Numbered from the stretch's first letter, positions 20,244 through 30,729 are shown. The stretch is DNA of 58,160 bases from Microbacterium marinilacus (GCF_019753765.1 NZ_JAIJZW010000007.1:50061-108220); one strand, 5' to 3'. Made by a program: numbers and translations. The notes: generated by a model from the letters alone, not told the origin.

Positions 20244-20683
20244 TCAGTCCTCGGCGGGCTCCAGCACGAACACGGCGATCTTCCGATCGGTCCTCTTCTG
20301 GTACTCGGCGTAGTCGGGCCACGCCGCGACGGCGCGCTCCACCAGGCGTCGTACTCGGCGCCGTCGACCTCGCGGGCGACGTAGTCGCGCTTGTCCGCAC
20401 CGTCCCGCAGCTCGACGGCGGGCGTCCTCCTGAGGTTGAAGTACCACTGCGGCGGGGTCGGCGCTCCGCCCTTCGAGGCGACGACGGCATAGCTGCCCTC
20501 GTGCTCGACGCGCATCAGCGCCGTCTTCCGCAGCCCGCCGGTCCGGGCTCCGACGGTGGTCAGGACGATGACGGGGCGGCCCCGCAGATCGGCGGCCTCC
20601 GCGCCGTTCGTGGCCTCGTAGGTCTCGGCCTGCATGCGGGCCCACTCGGCGGTCGACGGCAGGTACTCCCCGTTCAGCGGCAT
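20244..20683 (-). pseudogene. Frameshifted F420-type (Ddn-like) oxidoreductase
   Basis: The reading frame from 20683 encodes a typical deazaflavin-dependent nitroreductase-family protein: [20 protein letters not shown], then [21 protein letters not shown]. After EYDAWW the frame is lost near 20341, while the expected C-terminus ([20 protein letters not shown] and [11 protein letters not shown]) continues in another frame to a stop at 20244. Restoring one G in the GGTGG run rejoins the two halves into about 146 aa, normal for the family. Either a one-base deletion or a sequencing error explains this. A TAGCCT hexamer lies 6 nt before the ATG. Members bind F420 and reduce varied substrates. Confidence 0.85.
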
Positions 20684-20689
20684 GCCCCC

Positions 20690-20695
20690 AGGCTA
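20690..20695 (-). promoter_or_regulatory. Leaderless -10 (TAGCCT) of the Ddn-like gene
   Basis: TAGCCT on the minus strand is 6 nt from the ATG at 20683. The preserved promoter speaks for a recent or artefactual frameshift. Confidence 0.55.
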
Positions 20696-20743
20696 TTGCC
20701 GATCCGACCCCCTCGGCCCCTTCCGGGAAGAGCCGGCGCGACC

Positions 20744-20749
20744 TAGGGT
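20744..20749 (+). promoter_or_regulatory. Leaderless -10 (TAGGGT)
   Basis: TAGGGT is 6 nt from the ATG at 20756. It is back to back with the promoter of the frameshifted paralogue (20690-20695), only about 50 bp away. Confidence 0.6.
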
Positions 20750-20755
20750 GACCGC

Positions 20756-21190
20756 ATGTCGTCGTACAGGATCACGCCCTTCCGCCGCTGGGTGGACCGG
20801 ATCATGGCCGCGCTCGGACGCCGCGGCGTGGCGCCCGGGGGCGTCTCGGCGCTCACGGTCGCGGGCCGCCGCAGCGGCGAGCCGCGCACCGTGCCGGTCA
20901 CGCCCGTCGAGGTCGGCGGCCGTCGCTACCTCGTCGCCCCGTACGGGCCGGTGGAGTGGGTGCGGAACCTCCGGGCGGCGGGCGAGGCCACGCTGCAGCG
21001 CGGCGCGCAGGCGGAGCGGATCCGGGTCACCGAGCTCGACGCCGACGCCGCCGCCCCCGTGCTCAAGCACTACGTGCAGCGGATCGCGATCGTGCGCCCC
21101 CACGTCGCCGCCGCCCCGGACGCCGACGTGAGCGAGTTCGCGGCGATCGCGTCGCACCATCCGGTGTTCCTGGTCGCCGCCGCCCGGTGA
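20756..21190 (+). CDS. Deazaflavin (F420)-type nitroreductase-family protein
   Basis: This 144-aa protein resembles the split-barrel F420/DUF385 family: [33 protein letters not shown] followed by [19 protein letters not shown], the usual cofactor-binding stretch. It is a second, divergently oriented member beside the frameshifted paralogue, inserted in the otherwise conserved sucCD-purNH block. The substrate is unknown. The cofactor could be F420 or another flavin; the sequence alone does not settle this. Confidence 0.85.
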   Translation: MSSYRITPFRRWVDRIMAALGRRGVAPGGVSALTVAGRRSGEPRTVPVTPVEVGGRRYLVAPYGPVEWVRNLRAAGEATLQRGAQAERIRVTELDADAAAPVLKHYVQRIAIVRPHVAAAPDADVSEFAAIASHHPVFLVAAAR

Positions 21191-21195
21191 GACGA

Positions 21196-21228
21196 CGAGG
21201 CCCCGCCCGCAGAGCGGACGGGGCCTCG
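21196..21228. terminator. Hairpin terminator between convergent genes
   Basis: A 15-bp stem with one mismatch (21196-21210 with 21214-21228) and a 3-nt loop lies between the F420-type gene and sucD. Confidence 0.7.
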
Positions 21229-21251
21229 CGAGACGGCGTGCGGCTAGGCGG

Positions 21252-23350
<2,099 letters not shown>

Positions 23351-23487
23351 GTTGCATTCCTTCTGTGGGGCCACGGGAGGAGACTGGACGTCTCGACGTC
23401 GAGAGATCTCGACCGAGATCTCACCCTACTACCGCACGGCTGAGGCTCCGATCCGCCTCCCCTTCAGCGATGCTGCGCGCACAGACG

Positions 23488-23521
23488 GAACGCGGCCCGC
23501 GAGAGCTCGCGGACCGCGTTC
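23488..23521. terminator. Hairpin terminator after the small membrane-protein gene
   Basis: Arms at 23488-23503 and 23506-23521 form a 16-bp palindrome with one mismatch. It lies 17 bp after the stop of the 52-aa gene on the minus strand. Confidence 0.65.
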
Positions 23522-23538
23522 GGGAAGATCGTCGGCGA

Positions 23539-23697
23539 CTACTGTCGCGTCTTGCTGAAGTGCATCGGGAGGGCCATCGCGAGCGAGATCGCGAGGATGC
23601 CCGCCGTGAACACGACGCCCTGCAGGATCTCGATGTTGAACGCGAGGGCGAACAGGCCGAACCCGCCGAGGAACAGCACCAGCGAGATGATGAACAT
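23539..23697 (-). CDS. 52-aa hydrophobic membrane protein
   Basis: A small frame starting MFIISLVLFLGGFGLFALAF encodes two hydrophobic segments (about residues 2-20 and 24-43) and ends with a basic HFSKTRQ tail. A consensus GGAGGT box lies 4 nt upstream of the ATG, third-position GC is high, and a hairpin terminator follows at once, so I regard it as a real gene. I do not recognise a characterised family. It occupies the region between sucC and an acyl-CoA dehydrogenase gene and probably is transcribed alone. Confidence 0.75.
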   Translation of the reverse strand: MFIISLVLFLGGFGLFALAFNIEILQGVVFTAGILAISLAMALPMHFSKTRQ

Positions 23698-23836
23698 GAG
23701 GACCTCCGTGCCTGCCGACCCGATCGGCCTGCGCCGAGGGAACCGCGACCCAGTCTAGGGCAAGCGACGGGCCGGTTTTCGCGGTCGACGCTGGCGGAGA
23801 CCTCCAAACGTCTGCGGGAGGACGCGGAGCCCGACA

Positions 23837-23842
23837 TAGCCT
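23837..23842 (+). promoter_or_regulatory. Leaderless -10 (TAGCCT) of the acyl-CoA dehydrogenase gene
   Basis: TAGCCT is 6 nt from the ATG at 23849, with no ribosome-binding site. Confidence 0.65.
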
Positions 23843-23848
23843 GACCGC

Positions 23849-25099
23849 ATGGCATCCGAGCTCCCCGGAGAGAACGTGCTCTCCTACGACGTGACATCCC
23901 CGCTCGACACCGACTACTACGCGGTGTTCGCCGACGTCGACGGCGAGGACCGCGCGCAGTGGGCACGGGCCCGCGAGGTGGGCGAGGCGCTCGCCCCGCG
24001 GATGGCCGAAGCATGGGACCGCGCCGAGTACCCGGCGGAGGCGCTGACCGCGCTCGGCGACGCCGACCTCTACGTCGACGGCATCGAGCACCCTGAGCTG
24101 ACGGCGATGTCGCCGCTCGCGGCGGGACTGGTCAACATGGAGGTCTCGCGCGCCGACGGGTCGCTCGGCACCGTGATCGCGGTGCAGGGCGGCCTCGCGC
24201 TGCGCACGCTCGCCCTGTTCGGCAGCACCGAGCAGCAGGCGCGCTGGCTGGGCCCGATCGCGCGCGGAGAGGTGCCCGGCGCGTTCGCGCTCACCGAGCC
24301 CGACCACGGCTCCGACTCCACCTCGCTCGAGACGAACGCGCGGTGGGACGCGAGCGCCGGGGGCTGGGTGCTGCGCGGGGCGAAGAAGTGGATCGGCAAC
24401 GGCGCGTCGGGCGGGGTCACCTTCGTGTGGGCGCGCGTGGACCGCGAGCTGCTGCCCGACGGGACGCCCGACCCCGACCACGGGCAGGTCCGCTGCTTCC
24501 TCGTCGAGCAGGAGACGCCCGGCTACACGGGCACCGTCATCACGGGCAAGCTGTCGCTGCGCGGCATCCACCAGGCGCACATCGCCCTGGAGGACGTGCG
24601 GGTGCCCGCCGACGCGGTGCTGCCCGGCGCGCATTCATTCAAGGACACCTCCCGCGTGCTGTTCGCCACGCGATCGGGCGTCGCCTGGTCGGCGCTCGGC
24701 CACGCGACCGCGTGCTACGAGGCGGCACTCGCCTACTCCACGCAGCGCGTGCAGTTCGGCAAGCCGCTGGCACGGTTCCAGATGGTGCAGGAGCGTCTGA
24801 CGCAGATGCTGTCGCAGCTCACCGCCATGCAGCTCTACTGCCGGCGGTTGGCCGACCTCGAGGCGGCGGGGACGCTGCGCCCGACGCAGGCGTCGCTCGC
24901 GAAGCTCCACAACACGCGCACGGCCCGCGAGGTGGCGCGCACCGCCCGTGACCTGCTCGGCGGCAACGGCATCCTGCTCGAGAACCGCATTATGCAGCAC
25001 CTCGCGGACATCGAGGCGATCCACACCTACGAGGGCACCGAGAGCGTCCAGGCGCTGATCATCGGTCGGGACATCACCGGCTTCGGCGCCTTCGTCTGA
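23849..25099 (+). CDS. Acyl-CoA dehydrogenase, glutaryl-CoA dehydrogenase-like
   Basis: This 416-aa flavoenzyme has the three-domain acyl-CoA dehydrogenase fold. Visible motifs are ALTEPDHGSDSTSLET (flavin/substrate), KKWIGNGASGGVTFVWAR and the C-terminal IHTYEGTESVQALIIGR, whose Glu is the catalytic base in glutaryl-CoA dehydrogenases. The general order and the LLGGNGI segment agree with that subgroup, which oxidises and decarboxylates glutaryl-CoA in lysine and tryptophan breakdown. Acyl specificity is inferred from motif similarity only. Confidence 0.9.
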   Translation: MASELPGENVLSYDVTSPLDTDYYAVFADVDGEDRAQWARAREVGEALAPRMAEAWDRAEYPAEALTALGDADLYVDGIEHPELTAMSPLAAGLVNMEVSRADGSLGTVIAVQGGLALRTLALFGSTEQQARWLGPIARGEVPGAFALTEPDHGSDSTSLETNARWDASAGGWVLRGAKKWIGNGASGGVTFVWARVDRELLPDGTPDPDHGQVRCFLVEQETPGYTGTVITGKLSLRGIHQAHIALEDVRVPADAVLPGAHSFKDTSRVLFATRSGVAWSALGHATACYEAALAYSTQRVQFGKPLARFQMVQERLTQMLSQLTAMQLYCRRLADLEAAGTLRPTQASLAKLHNTRTAREVARTARDLLGGNGILLENRIMQHLADIEAIHTYEGTESVQALIIGRDITGFGAFV

Positions 25100-25227
25100 C
25101 CGCCCTCCCCTCCTCCCTCCCTTCCTCGCGCCGAACCACGTCGCCTGGGCGAACGCACGCCGTACTCCGGTGTGGATCCGGCCGACCCATACGGTTCGGC
25201 GACCGGCGGGGGCGGGCGGGGCCGTGA

Positions 25228-25233
25228 CAGGAT
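25228..25233 (+). promoter_or_regulatory. Leaderless -10 (CAGGAT)
   Basis: CAGGAT is 6 nt from the ATG at 25240. A 9-bp inverted repeat (CGCCGAACC/GGTTCGGCG, arms about 60 bp apart) spans the preceding intergenic region. Confidence 0.45.
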
Positions 25234-25239
25234 GGGGCC

Positions 25240-26691
25240 ATGACGCGCGCGACCGTGGTGGGCAGCGGGCCGAACGGCCTCGCCGCAGCGGTCGCGCTCG
25301 CCCGGGCCGGCTACGACGTCACCGTGCTCGAGGCCGCCGACACGATCGGCGGCGGCACGCGCACCGCCGAGTCGACGCTGCCCGGGTTCCGGCACGACGT
25401 GTGCTCCGCCGTGCACCCGGCTGCCATCACCTCGTCGTTCTTCCGCGCGTTCGGCCTCGACGAGCGCATCGGCTGGATCGTTCCCGACGCGTCCTACGCG
25501 CAGCCCCTCGACGGCGGACGCGCGGCGGTCGCCTGGCGCGACCTCACGCGCACGGCGTCGGAGCTGGGGCCGGACGGCCGCGCCTGGCTCGCGCTCACCC
25601 GTCCCCTCGCCCGGCGCATCGACGGCGTCCTCGACTTCACCGGCAACCAGCTTCTGCGCGTGCCGCGCGATCCGGTCGCGACGATCCGCTACGGCCTGCG
25701 CGTGCTCGAGGCGGGCAGCGGGCTGAGCCGTCGCACGTTCCGCACCGAGGAGGCGTCCGCGCTGCTGACCGGCGTGCTCGCCCATGCCAACACCCCGCTG
25801 CCGTCGCTCGCCGCCGCGGCCTCCGGCATCATGCTGGCGGCGCTCGCGCACACCGACAGCGGCTGGGCCTACCCGGTGGGCGGAGCCCAGGCGATCCCGG
25901 ACGCGCTCGCCGACGACCTGCGCGCGCACGGCGGCCGTATCGAGACGGGGCGGCATGTGACCGACCTCGCGTCCATCGACTGGGGCGACCCCGCGGCCGG
26001 TGACCTCCTGCTGCTCGACACCTCGCCACGACTGCTGCTGACCCATCCGGACGTCCCCACCCCCTACGCGCGCTCGATCCGCTCCTACCGCTACGGCGCC
26101 GCCGCGGCGAAGGTCGACTTCGCGCTCGACGGCCCCGTGCCGTGGACGAACCCGGACGTCGCGCGGGCGCCCACCGTGCACCTCGGCGGCACGCGCGCCG
26201 AGGTGGAGGCGAGCGAGAACGCCGTGGCACGGGGCACGGTCTCCGAGCGCCCGTACGTGCTCGCCTCCCAGCCCTCGGTGCTGGATCCGTCGCGCGCGCC
26301 CGCCGGCAAGGCCGTGCTGTGGGCGTACATCCACGTGCCGCACGGATCGCCGCTCGATCCCACCGAGCACGTCACGCGCCAGGTGGAGCGGTTCGCCCCC
26401 GGCTTCCGCGAGCGCGTCCTCGCCTCGCACGCCGTTCCCGCATCGTCGCGAGAGGCGATCAACCCCGCCGAGATCGGCGGGGACATCCTCGGCGGCGCGT
26501 TCACGATGACGCAGGCGTTCCGCCGCCCGGTCGTGTCGACGGCCCCCTGGCGCACCCCGATGAAGGGCGTCTACCTCGCCTCGGCGTCGACGCCGCCCGG
26601 CCCGGGCGTGAACGGCCTGGCCGGCTGGCACGCCGCGCGCACGGCGCTGTCGGACGCCGGCGAGCCCGCACGCCTGCGCGACCTGTTCTGA
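25240..26691 (+). CDS. FAD-dependent oxidoreductase, phytoene-desaturase/PYROXD2-like
   Basis: This 483-aa protein starts with a Rossmann FAD-binding motif (VVGSGPNGLAAAVALARAGYDVTVLEA) and GGGTRTAESTLPGFRHD, as in phytoene desaturase-like amine oxidoreductases. The C-terminal GVYLASASTPPGPGVNGLAGWHAA is the second FAD contact. No carotenoid genes are near, so a general oxidoreductase of the PYROXD2 type is the safer call. A large palindromic element follows the stop. Confidence 0.88.
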   Translation: MTRATVVGSGPNGLAAAVALARAGYDVTVLEAADTIGGGTRTAESTLPGFRHDVCSAVHPAAITSSFFRAFGLDERIGWIVPDASYAQPLDGGRAAVAWRDLTRTASELGPDGRAWLALTRPLARRIDGVLDFTGNQLLRVPRDPVATIRYGLRVLEAGSGLSRRTFRTEEASALLTGVLAHANTPLPSLAAAASGIMLAALAHTDSGWAYPVGGAQAIPDALADDLRAHGGRIETGRHVTDLASIDWGDPAAGDLLLLDTSPRLLLTHPDVPTPYARSIRSYRYGAAAAKVDFALDGPVPWTNPDVARAPTVHLGGTRAEVEASENAVARGTVSERPYVLASQPSVLDPSRAPAGKAVLWAYIHVPHGSPLDPTEHVTRQVERFAPGFRERVLASHAVPASSREAINPAEIGGDILGGAFTMTQAFRRPVVSTAPWRTPMKGVYLASASTPPGPGVNGLAGWHAARTALSDAGEPARLRDLF

Positions 26692-26764
26692 CCGCGAGAA
26701 TCCCTCTCCGCGCCGAGCATGCGTGTGCCGCACGCATTATCGGCGCGAGGATGGATTCTCGCGG
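26692..26764. repeat. Nested perfect palindrome (73 bp)
   Basis: Three nested perfect inverted repeats share one centre: 12-bp arms at 26692-26703 and 26753-26764, 8-bp arms at 26709-26716 and 26740-26747, and 7-bp arms at 26719-26725 and 26731-26737. It lies between two same-strand genes. It could be a terminator, a repeat-family member or a protein-binding site. Confidence 0.8.
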
Positions 26765-26775
26765 GACGGTGACGG

Positions 26776-26781
26776 CAGGAT
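26776..26781 (+). promoter_or_regulatory. Leaderless -10 (CAGGAT) of the DNA ligase gene
   Basis: CAGGAT is 6 nt from the ATG at 26788 and lies directly after the nested palindrome. Confidence 0.45.
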
Positions 26782-26787
26782 GAGCGC

Positions 26788-27846
26788 ATGGCACACGACA
26801 TCCCCGCGCCGATGCTGGCGAAGGCCGTCCCGGCGATCCCCGATCCGGCCAAGCACCCGGGCGGGCTGGTGTTCGAGCCGAAGTGGGACGGGTTCCGCGT
26901 GCTCGCGTCGTGGGACGGCGAGACCGTGGAGCTCGGCTCGCGCGGGGCGAAGCCGCTGACGCCGTACTTCCCCGAGCTTACCGAGGCGCTCGCACGCCTC
27001 CTGCCCGAACCGTGCCTGATCGACGGCGAGATCGTGATCGCCGTCGGCGACGCCGGATCGCAGCGGCTGTCGTGGGACACGCTGTCGCAGCGCATCCATC
27101 CCGCCGCATCGCGCATCTCCAAACTGTCGGTCGACACTCCCGCGATGCTGGTGGCCTTCGACCTGCTCGCCGTGGGCGGCGAGGCGCTGACCGGGCGACC
27201 GTTCCGCGAGCGCCGCGCACGACTCGAGGGCCTCCTGGCGGGCATCCCGCACCCCCTGCACGTCACGCGCGCGACGGAGGACCGCGAGCTCGCGTCGCGC
27301 TGGCTGCGCGAGTTCGAGGGGGCGGGGCTCGACGGCGTGATCGCGAAGCCCGCCGATCAGCCGTACGCGCCGGGAAAGCGCGCCATGCTCAAGGTCAAGC
27401 ACGCACGGACCGCCGATGTCGTCGCGACCGGCTACCGCGTGCACAAGAGCGGCCGCGGCGTCGGCTCGATCCTGCTGGGCCTCTACGACGAGCACGGCGA
27501 GCTGCACGGCGTCGGCGGCGTCTCGGCGTTCAGCGACGCGCGACGCCTCGAGCTCATCGACGAGCTCGATCCGCTCGTCGAACGCGACGCCGACGGCCGA
27601 GCGGTGACGGGCGAGGGCGAGCGCAACCGCTTCTCGTCGAACCGCGACACGTCGTTCGTGTCGCTGCGCCCCGAGCGCGTGCTGGAGGTCCGCTACGACC
27701 AGCTGGAGGGCGACCCCGCCCGGCGCGCGCGATTCCGACACACCGTGCAGTTCGAGCGGTGGCGGCCCGACCGCGAGGCGACGTCCTGCCGGTTCGACCA
27801 GCTCGACGTGCCCGCGCGATACGACCTCGGAGACGTGCTGGCGTGA
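26788..27846 (+). CDS. ATP-dependent DNA ligase, LigC-type
   Basis: This 352-aa ligase has the nucleotidyltransferase motif I EPKWDGFR with the AMP-accepting Lys32, motif III (LVAFDLLAV), motif IV (GLDGVIAKP) and motif V (AMLKVKHARTADVV), followed by an OB fold. It seals nicks with ATP. It resembles mycobacterial LigC, which is a stand-alone enzyme linked to end joining or base-excision repair. A separate LigD-type polymerase domain protein is encoded about 2 kb away. It converges on rimK with 13 bp between stops. Confidence 0.92.
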   Translation: MAHDIPAPMLAKAVPAIPDPAKHPGGLVFEPKWDGFRVLASWDGETVELGSRGAKPLTPYFPELTEALARLLPEPCLIDGEIVIAVGDAGSQRLSWDTLSQRIHPAASRISKLSVDTPAMLVAFDLLAVGGEALTGRPFRERRARLEGLLAGIPHPLHVTRATEDRELASRWLREFEGAGLDGVIAKPADQPYAPGKRAMLKVKHARTADVVATGYRVHKSGRGVGSILLGLYDEHGELHGVGGVSAFSDARRLELIDELDPLVERDADGRAVTGEGERNRFSSNRDTSFVSLRPERVLEVRYDQLEGDPARRARFRHTVQFERWRPDREATSCRFDQLDVPARYDLGDVLA

Positions 27847-27859
27847 CCGCCGAAGGCGC

Positions 27860-29053
27860 TTAGCCCTCCTCGGGGATCGGGTGCTTGGGCAGCTTCTTGA
27901 CGCGGGGGCGGCGCTTCGGACGCTCGGGGATCATCGAGCGCATCTCCTCGAGCCGGCCCCAGCACAGCAGCCGGTCCTCGGCCTCGAGCTCGTAGGAGCC
28001 CTTCGGGTTGGGGATGACCTGCGCGCCGCGGTGCAGCGTGAGCACGGTGATGTCGCGCTCGCGCAGGCCGGACTCGGCGAGCCGCTTGCCCACCAGGTCG
28101 GCGTCACCGTGCACGACGAGCTCGGCCACGCCGTAGCCGGTCGAGACCGACAGCCGCTCACGCACGTCGATCTGCGGGAACGCGACCTGCCCGGCGATGT
28201 AGTCGATGATCGCGCCGGCGACATCGAGGTTCGTCGCCTCCTCGATGCCCTGCAGGCCCGGCGACGAGTTCACCTCCATGACGAGCGGCCCGTCGTCCGA
28301 CTCGAGCATGTCGACGCCCGCGACCTTGAGCCCCATGATCTGCGCCGCCCGCACGGCGGTGCGCTCGTACTCCTCGTCGAGCTCGACGCGCTCGACCGAG
28401 CCGCCGCGGTGGACGTTCGAACGGAACTCGTCGCCCTTCGCCGACCGGCGCATCGCCGCGACGACGCGGTCGCCGACGACCAGGGCGCGGATGTCGCGCC
28501 CCTTCGACTCCTTCACGAATCGCTGGATCAGCACGTTCTGCCGCGCCGACTGCAGCGTCTCGACGATGGCCTCGGCGACCTTGATCTCGGGGGCGAGGAT
28601 CACACCGATGCCCTGCGTGCCCTCCAGCAGCTTGATCACGACCGGCGCGCCGCCGACGCGCTCGATCGCGGGGATCACGTCGGCGCGGTTGCGCACGAAG
28701 GCCGTCGCCGGCATGGCGATGTCGTGGCGGGACAGGATCTGGTTGGCGCGCAGCTTGTCGCGCGAGTTGCTGATGCCGTTGGCGGTGTTGGGCGTGTAGA
28801 CGTCCATCTGCTCGAACTGCCGCACCACGGCCGTGCCGTAGTAGGTGATCGAGTTGCCGATGCGCGGGATGATCGCGTCGTACTCGGACAGGCGCCGGCC
28901 GCGGAACTGCAGGTCGGGATCATCGCCCGACAGGTCGATCGCGAAGCGCAGCGTGTTCAGCACCTTGACGTCGTGCCCGCGGGCGGACGCGGCGGCACGC
29001 AGGCGCTGGGTGCTGTAGGCGCGCGGAGCGCGCGACAGGATGGCGATCTTCAC
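27860..29053 (-). CDS. rimK: RimK-type glutamate ligase with a C-terminal RCK_C-like domain
   Basis: Residues 1 to about 295 form the ATP-grasp ligase: start KIAILSRAPRAYSTQRL, SRDKLRANQILS, VVIKLLEGTQGIGVIL and the metal site in VMEVNSSPGLQGIE. RimK adds glutamates to the C-terminus of ribosomal protein S6. The remaining 100 residues (SVSTGYGVAELVVHGDADL... ITVLTLHRGAQVIPNPKGSY... EAEDRLLCWG) look like a TrkA-C/RCK_C ligand-binding domain, followed by a basic tail. E. coli RimK is about 300 aa, so this is a fusion. I use GTG at 29053, which has a GGGG box upstream. It is divergent from the RimB-like gene. Confidence 0.88.
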   Translation of the reverse strand: MKIAILSRAPRAYSTQRLRAAASARGHDVKVLNTLRFAIDLSGDDPDLQFRGRRLSEYDAIIPRIGNSITYYGTAVVRQFEQMDVYTPNTANGISNSRDKLRANQILSRHDIAMPATAFVRNRADVIPAIERVGGAPVVIKLLEGTQGIGVILAPEIKVAEAIVETLQSARQNVLIQRFVKESKGRDIRALVVGDRVVAAMRRSAKGDEFRSNVHRGGSVERVELDEEYERTAVRAAQIMGLKVAGVDMLESDDGPLVMEVNSSPGLQGIEEATNLDVAGAIIDYIAGQVAFPQIDVRERLSVSTGYGVAELVVHGDADLVGKRLAESGLRERDITVLTLHRGAQVIPNPKGSYELEAEDRLLCWGRLEEMRSMIPERPKRRPRVKKLPKHPIPEEG

Positions 29054-29078
29054 GTGGTGACCCCGGAGTTGCGGTTGG

Positions 29079-29621
29079 ATGGGAGGCGTGTCCCATCCAA
29101 TCACCCCCGCGGAGCCCTCGACGCTCGTCGGGTGGCGCGAGTGGGTCGGCCTGCCCGGAGCGGGCGTCGACTGGCTCAAGGCGAAGGTCGACACCGGCGC
29201 ACAGACGTCGTCGCTGCACGCGTTCGGGCTGCGTGAGTTCACGCGCGACGGCGAGCCGTGGGTGCGCTTCGAGGTGCATCCGTGGCAGCGGAGCGCCGAC
29301 GACGCGGTGCAGGTCGAGCTGCCGGTGCACGATCGGCGCCGGGTGCGCAGCTCGTCGGGTCACGCCGAGCGCCGTGTCGTGGTGCTGATGGACGTGCGTC
29401 TGCTCGACCGGGTCATCCGCGCCGAGGTCACGCTCACCCGTCGCGACGCGATGGGCTTCCGGATGCTCGTGGGACGGGAGCTGCTGCGGAACGGGTTCCT
29501 CGTCGACGCGGCGGGCTCGTACCTGGGCGGCAAGCCGCCGCGCGCCGTCCGCCGCGCGAACAAGCGCCCGGCTGTCGAGGATCACCCTCCCCGGCTGCAT
29601 CGGCGGCGCGCCGAGGGCTGA
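29079..29621 (+). CDS. RimB-like retropepsin-type protease
   Basis: This 180-aa protein belongs to the RimK-associated protease family (COG4067). The motif VGWREWVGLPGAGVDWLKAKVDTGAQTSSLHAF has the DTGA active-site triplet of retropepsin-like aspartic proteases, and VRFEVHP and GFRMLVGRELL are typical. In Pseudomonas the relative RimB cuts glutamates back off modified S6. The gene is divergent from rimK with only 25 bp between start codons, so the pair is probably co-regulated. The start is uncertain: ATG 29079 or GTG 29088. Confidence 0.85.
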   Translation: MGGVSHPITPAEPSTLVGWREWVGLPGAGVDWLKAKVDTGAQTSSLHAFGLREFTRDGEPWVRFEVHPWQRSADDAVQVELPVHDRRRVRSSSGHAERRVVVLMDVRLLDRVIRAEVTLTRRDAMGFRMLVGRELLRNGFLVDAAGSYLGGKPPRAVRRANKRPAVEDHPPRLHRRRAEG

Positions 29622-29666
29622 CGCCGCCGGCCGCGTCAGGCGGAGGACGTCGCGACGCCACGCGCC

Positions 29667-30716
29667 TCAGTCCGCGACCCGGTTGCCGTCGTCGTCCCAG
29701 TTCTCGGCGACCTTCTTGCTCGGCTGCACGCGCGGCGGCTCGCCGGGCATCTTCGGGAAGTCGGGTGGGAACGGCAGCTCGCCGAGGCCGTCCTCGACGT
29801 CCCGCTCCCACCACTGCAGCAGGGTGTCGATGCGTCCGGGACGCTCCTGGATGCCCGCCCACGGGTCGCCCTGGGCGAGACGCTCGGGGATCGTGCGGAC
29901 GGTGAAGGCCCGCGGGTCGAGGTCGTCGAGCTCGTCCCACGACACCGGCGCCGAGACCGGCGCGTGCGGCAGCGCCCGGGGGCTGTAGGCGCCGGCCATC
30001 GTGCGATCGCGGTTCGCCTGGTTGAAGTCGACGAACACCCGCTCGCCGCGCTCCTCCTTCCACCAGGCGGTGGTGACCTCGTCGGGCATCCGGCGCTCGA
30101 GCTCGCGCCCCGCGGCGATCACGGCGTGACGCACCTCCAGGAACTCCCATTCGGGCACGATGGGGCAGAACACGTGCAGCCCCCGGTTGCCGCTGGTCTT
30201 CACCCAGGGCTCGAGGCCCGCCTCCTGCAGCACCTCGCGCAGCGCGCGCGCTGCCGGCACCGCCTGCTCGACGCCGGTGCCGGGCTGCGGGTCGAGATCG
30301 ATGCGGAGCTCGATGGGCTGGTCCGTGTCCGGCACCTTCGACGCCCACGGGTGGAAGACGATCGTGTTCATCTGCACGGCCCAGACGATCGCCGCCGGCT
30401 CGGTGAGGACGAGCTGCGGGTGCCGGCGCCCGCTGTTGTAGGTCACGGTCTGCGACTCGACGAAGTCCGGGGCTCCCTTGGGCGGGTTCTTCGAGAAGAA
30501 GCTCTCACCTCCCACCGCCTCGGGGAACCTCTCGAGCGACACCGGGCGATCACCGTTGTGCGCGAGGAACGCGCCGGACACGGCGACGACGTACTCGGCG
30601 AGCTCGTGCTTGGTGATGCCGAGCTCGGGCCAGAGCACCCGGTTGGGGCTCGACAGCCCGACCTCGCGGTCGCCGTGCGGTCCGGGGACGGTGAGCGTGA
30701 TGCGTTCCGACGCCAT
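29667..30716 (-). CDS. LigD-type polymerase/primase domain protein
   Basis: This 349-aa protein is a stand-alone copy of the archaeo-eukaryotic-primase-like polymerase domain found in LigD. The catalytic Asp pair is in LRIDLDP (Asp140, Asp142), followed by the conserved KTSGNRGLHVFCP and FVDFNQANRDRTMAGAYSPRA. It adds nucleotides to DNA ends during non-homologous end joining or gap repair. No Ku gene or LigD ligase/nuclease part is present here. I prefer the ATG at 30716 because TAGGGT lies 7 nt upstream. Confidence 0.92.
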   Translation of the reverse strand: MASERITLTVPGPHGDREVGLSSPNRVLWPELGITKHELAEYVVAVSGAFLAHNGDRPVSLERFPEAVGGESFFSKNPPKGAPDFVESQTVTYNSGRRHPQLVLTEPAAIVWAVQMNTIVFHPWASKVPDTDQPIELRIDLDPQPGTGVEQAVPAARALREVLQEAGLEPWVKTSGNRGLHVFCPIVPEWEFLEVRHAVIAAGRELERRMPDEVTTAWWKEERGERVFVDFNQANRDRTMAGAYSPRALPHAPVSAPVSWDELDDLDPRAFTVRTIPERLAQGDPWAGIQERPGRIDTLLQWWERDVEDGLGELPFPPDFPKMPGEPPRVQPSKKVAENWDDDGNRVAD

Positions 30717-30723
30717 GCGGCCC

Positions 30724-30729
30724 ACCCTA
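30724..30729 (-). promoter_or_regulatory. Leaderless -10 (TAGGGT) of the LigD-pol gene
   Basis: TAGGGT on the minus strand is 7 nt from the ATG at 30716, one nucleotide more than the usual spacing in this window. Confidence 0.5.

Noticed and set aside
29054..29242. 63-residue N-terminal extension of RimK
   Set aside because: It is antisense to the RimB-like gene and not present in RimK proteins; GTG 29053 starts directly at the conserved KIAILSR.
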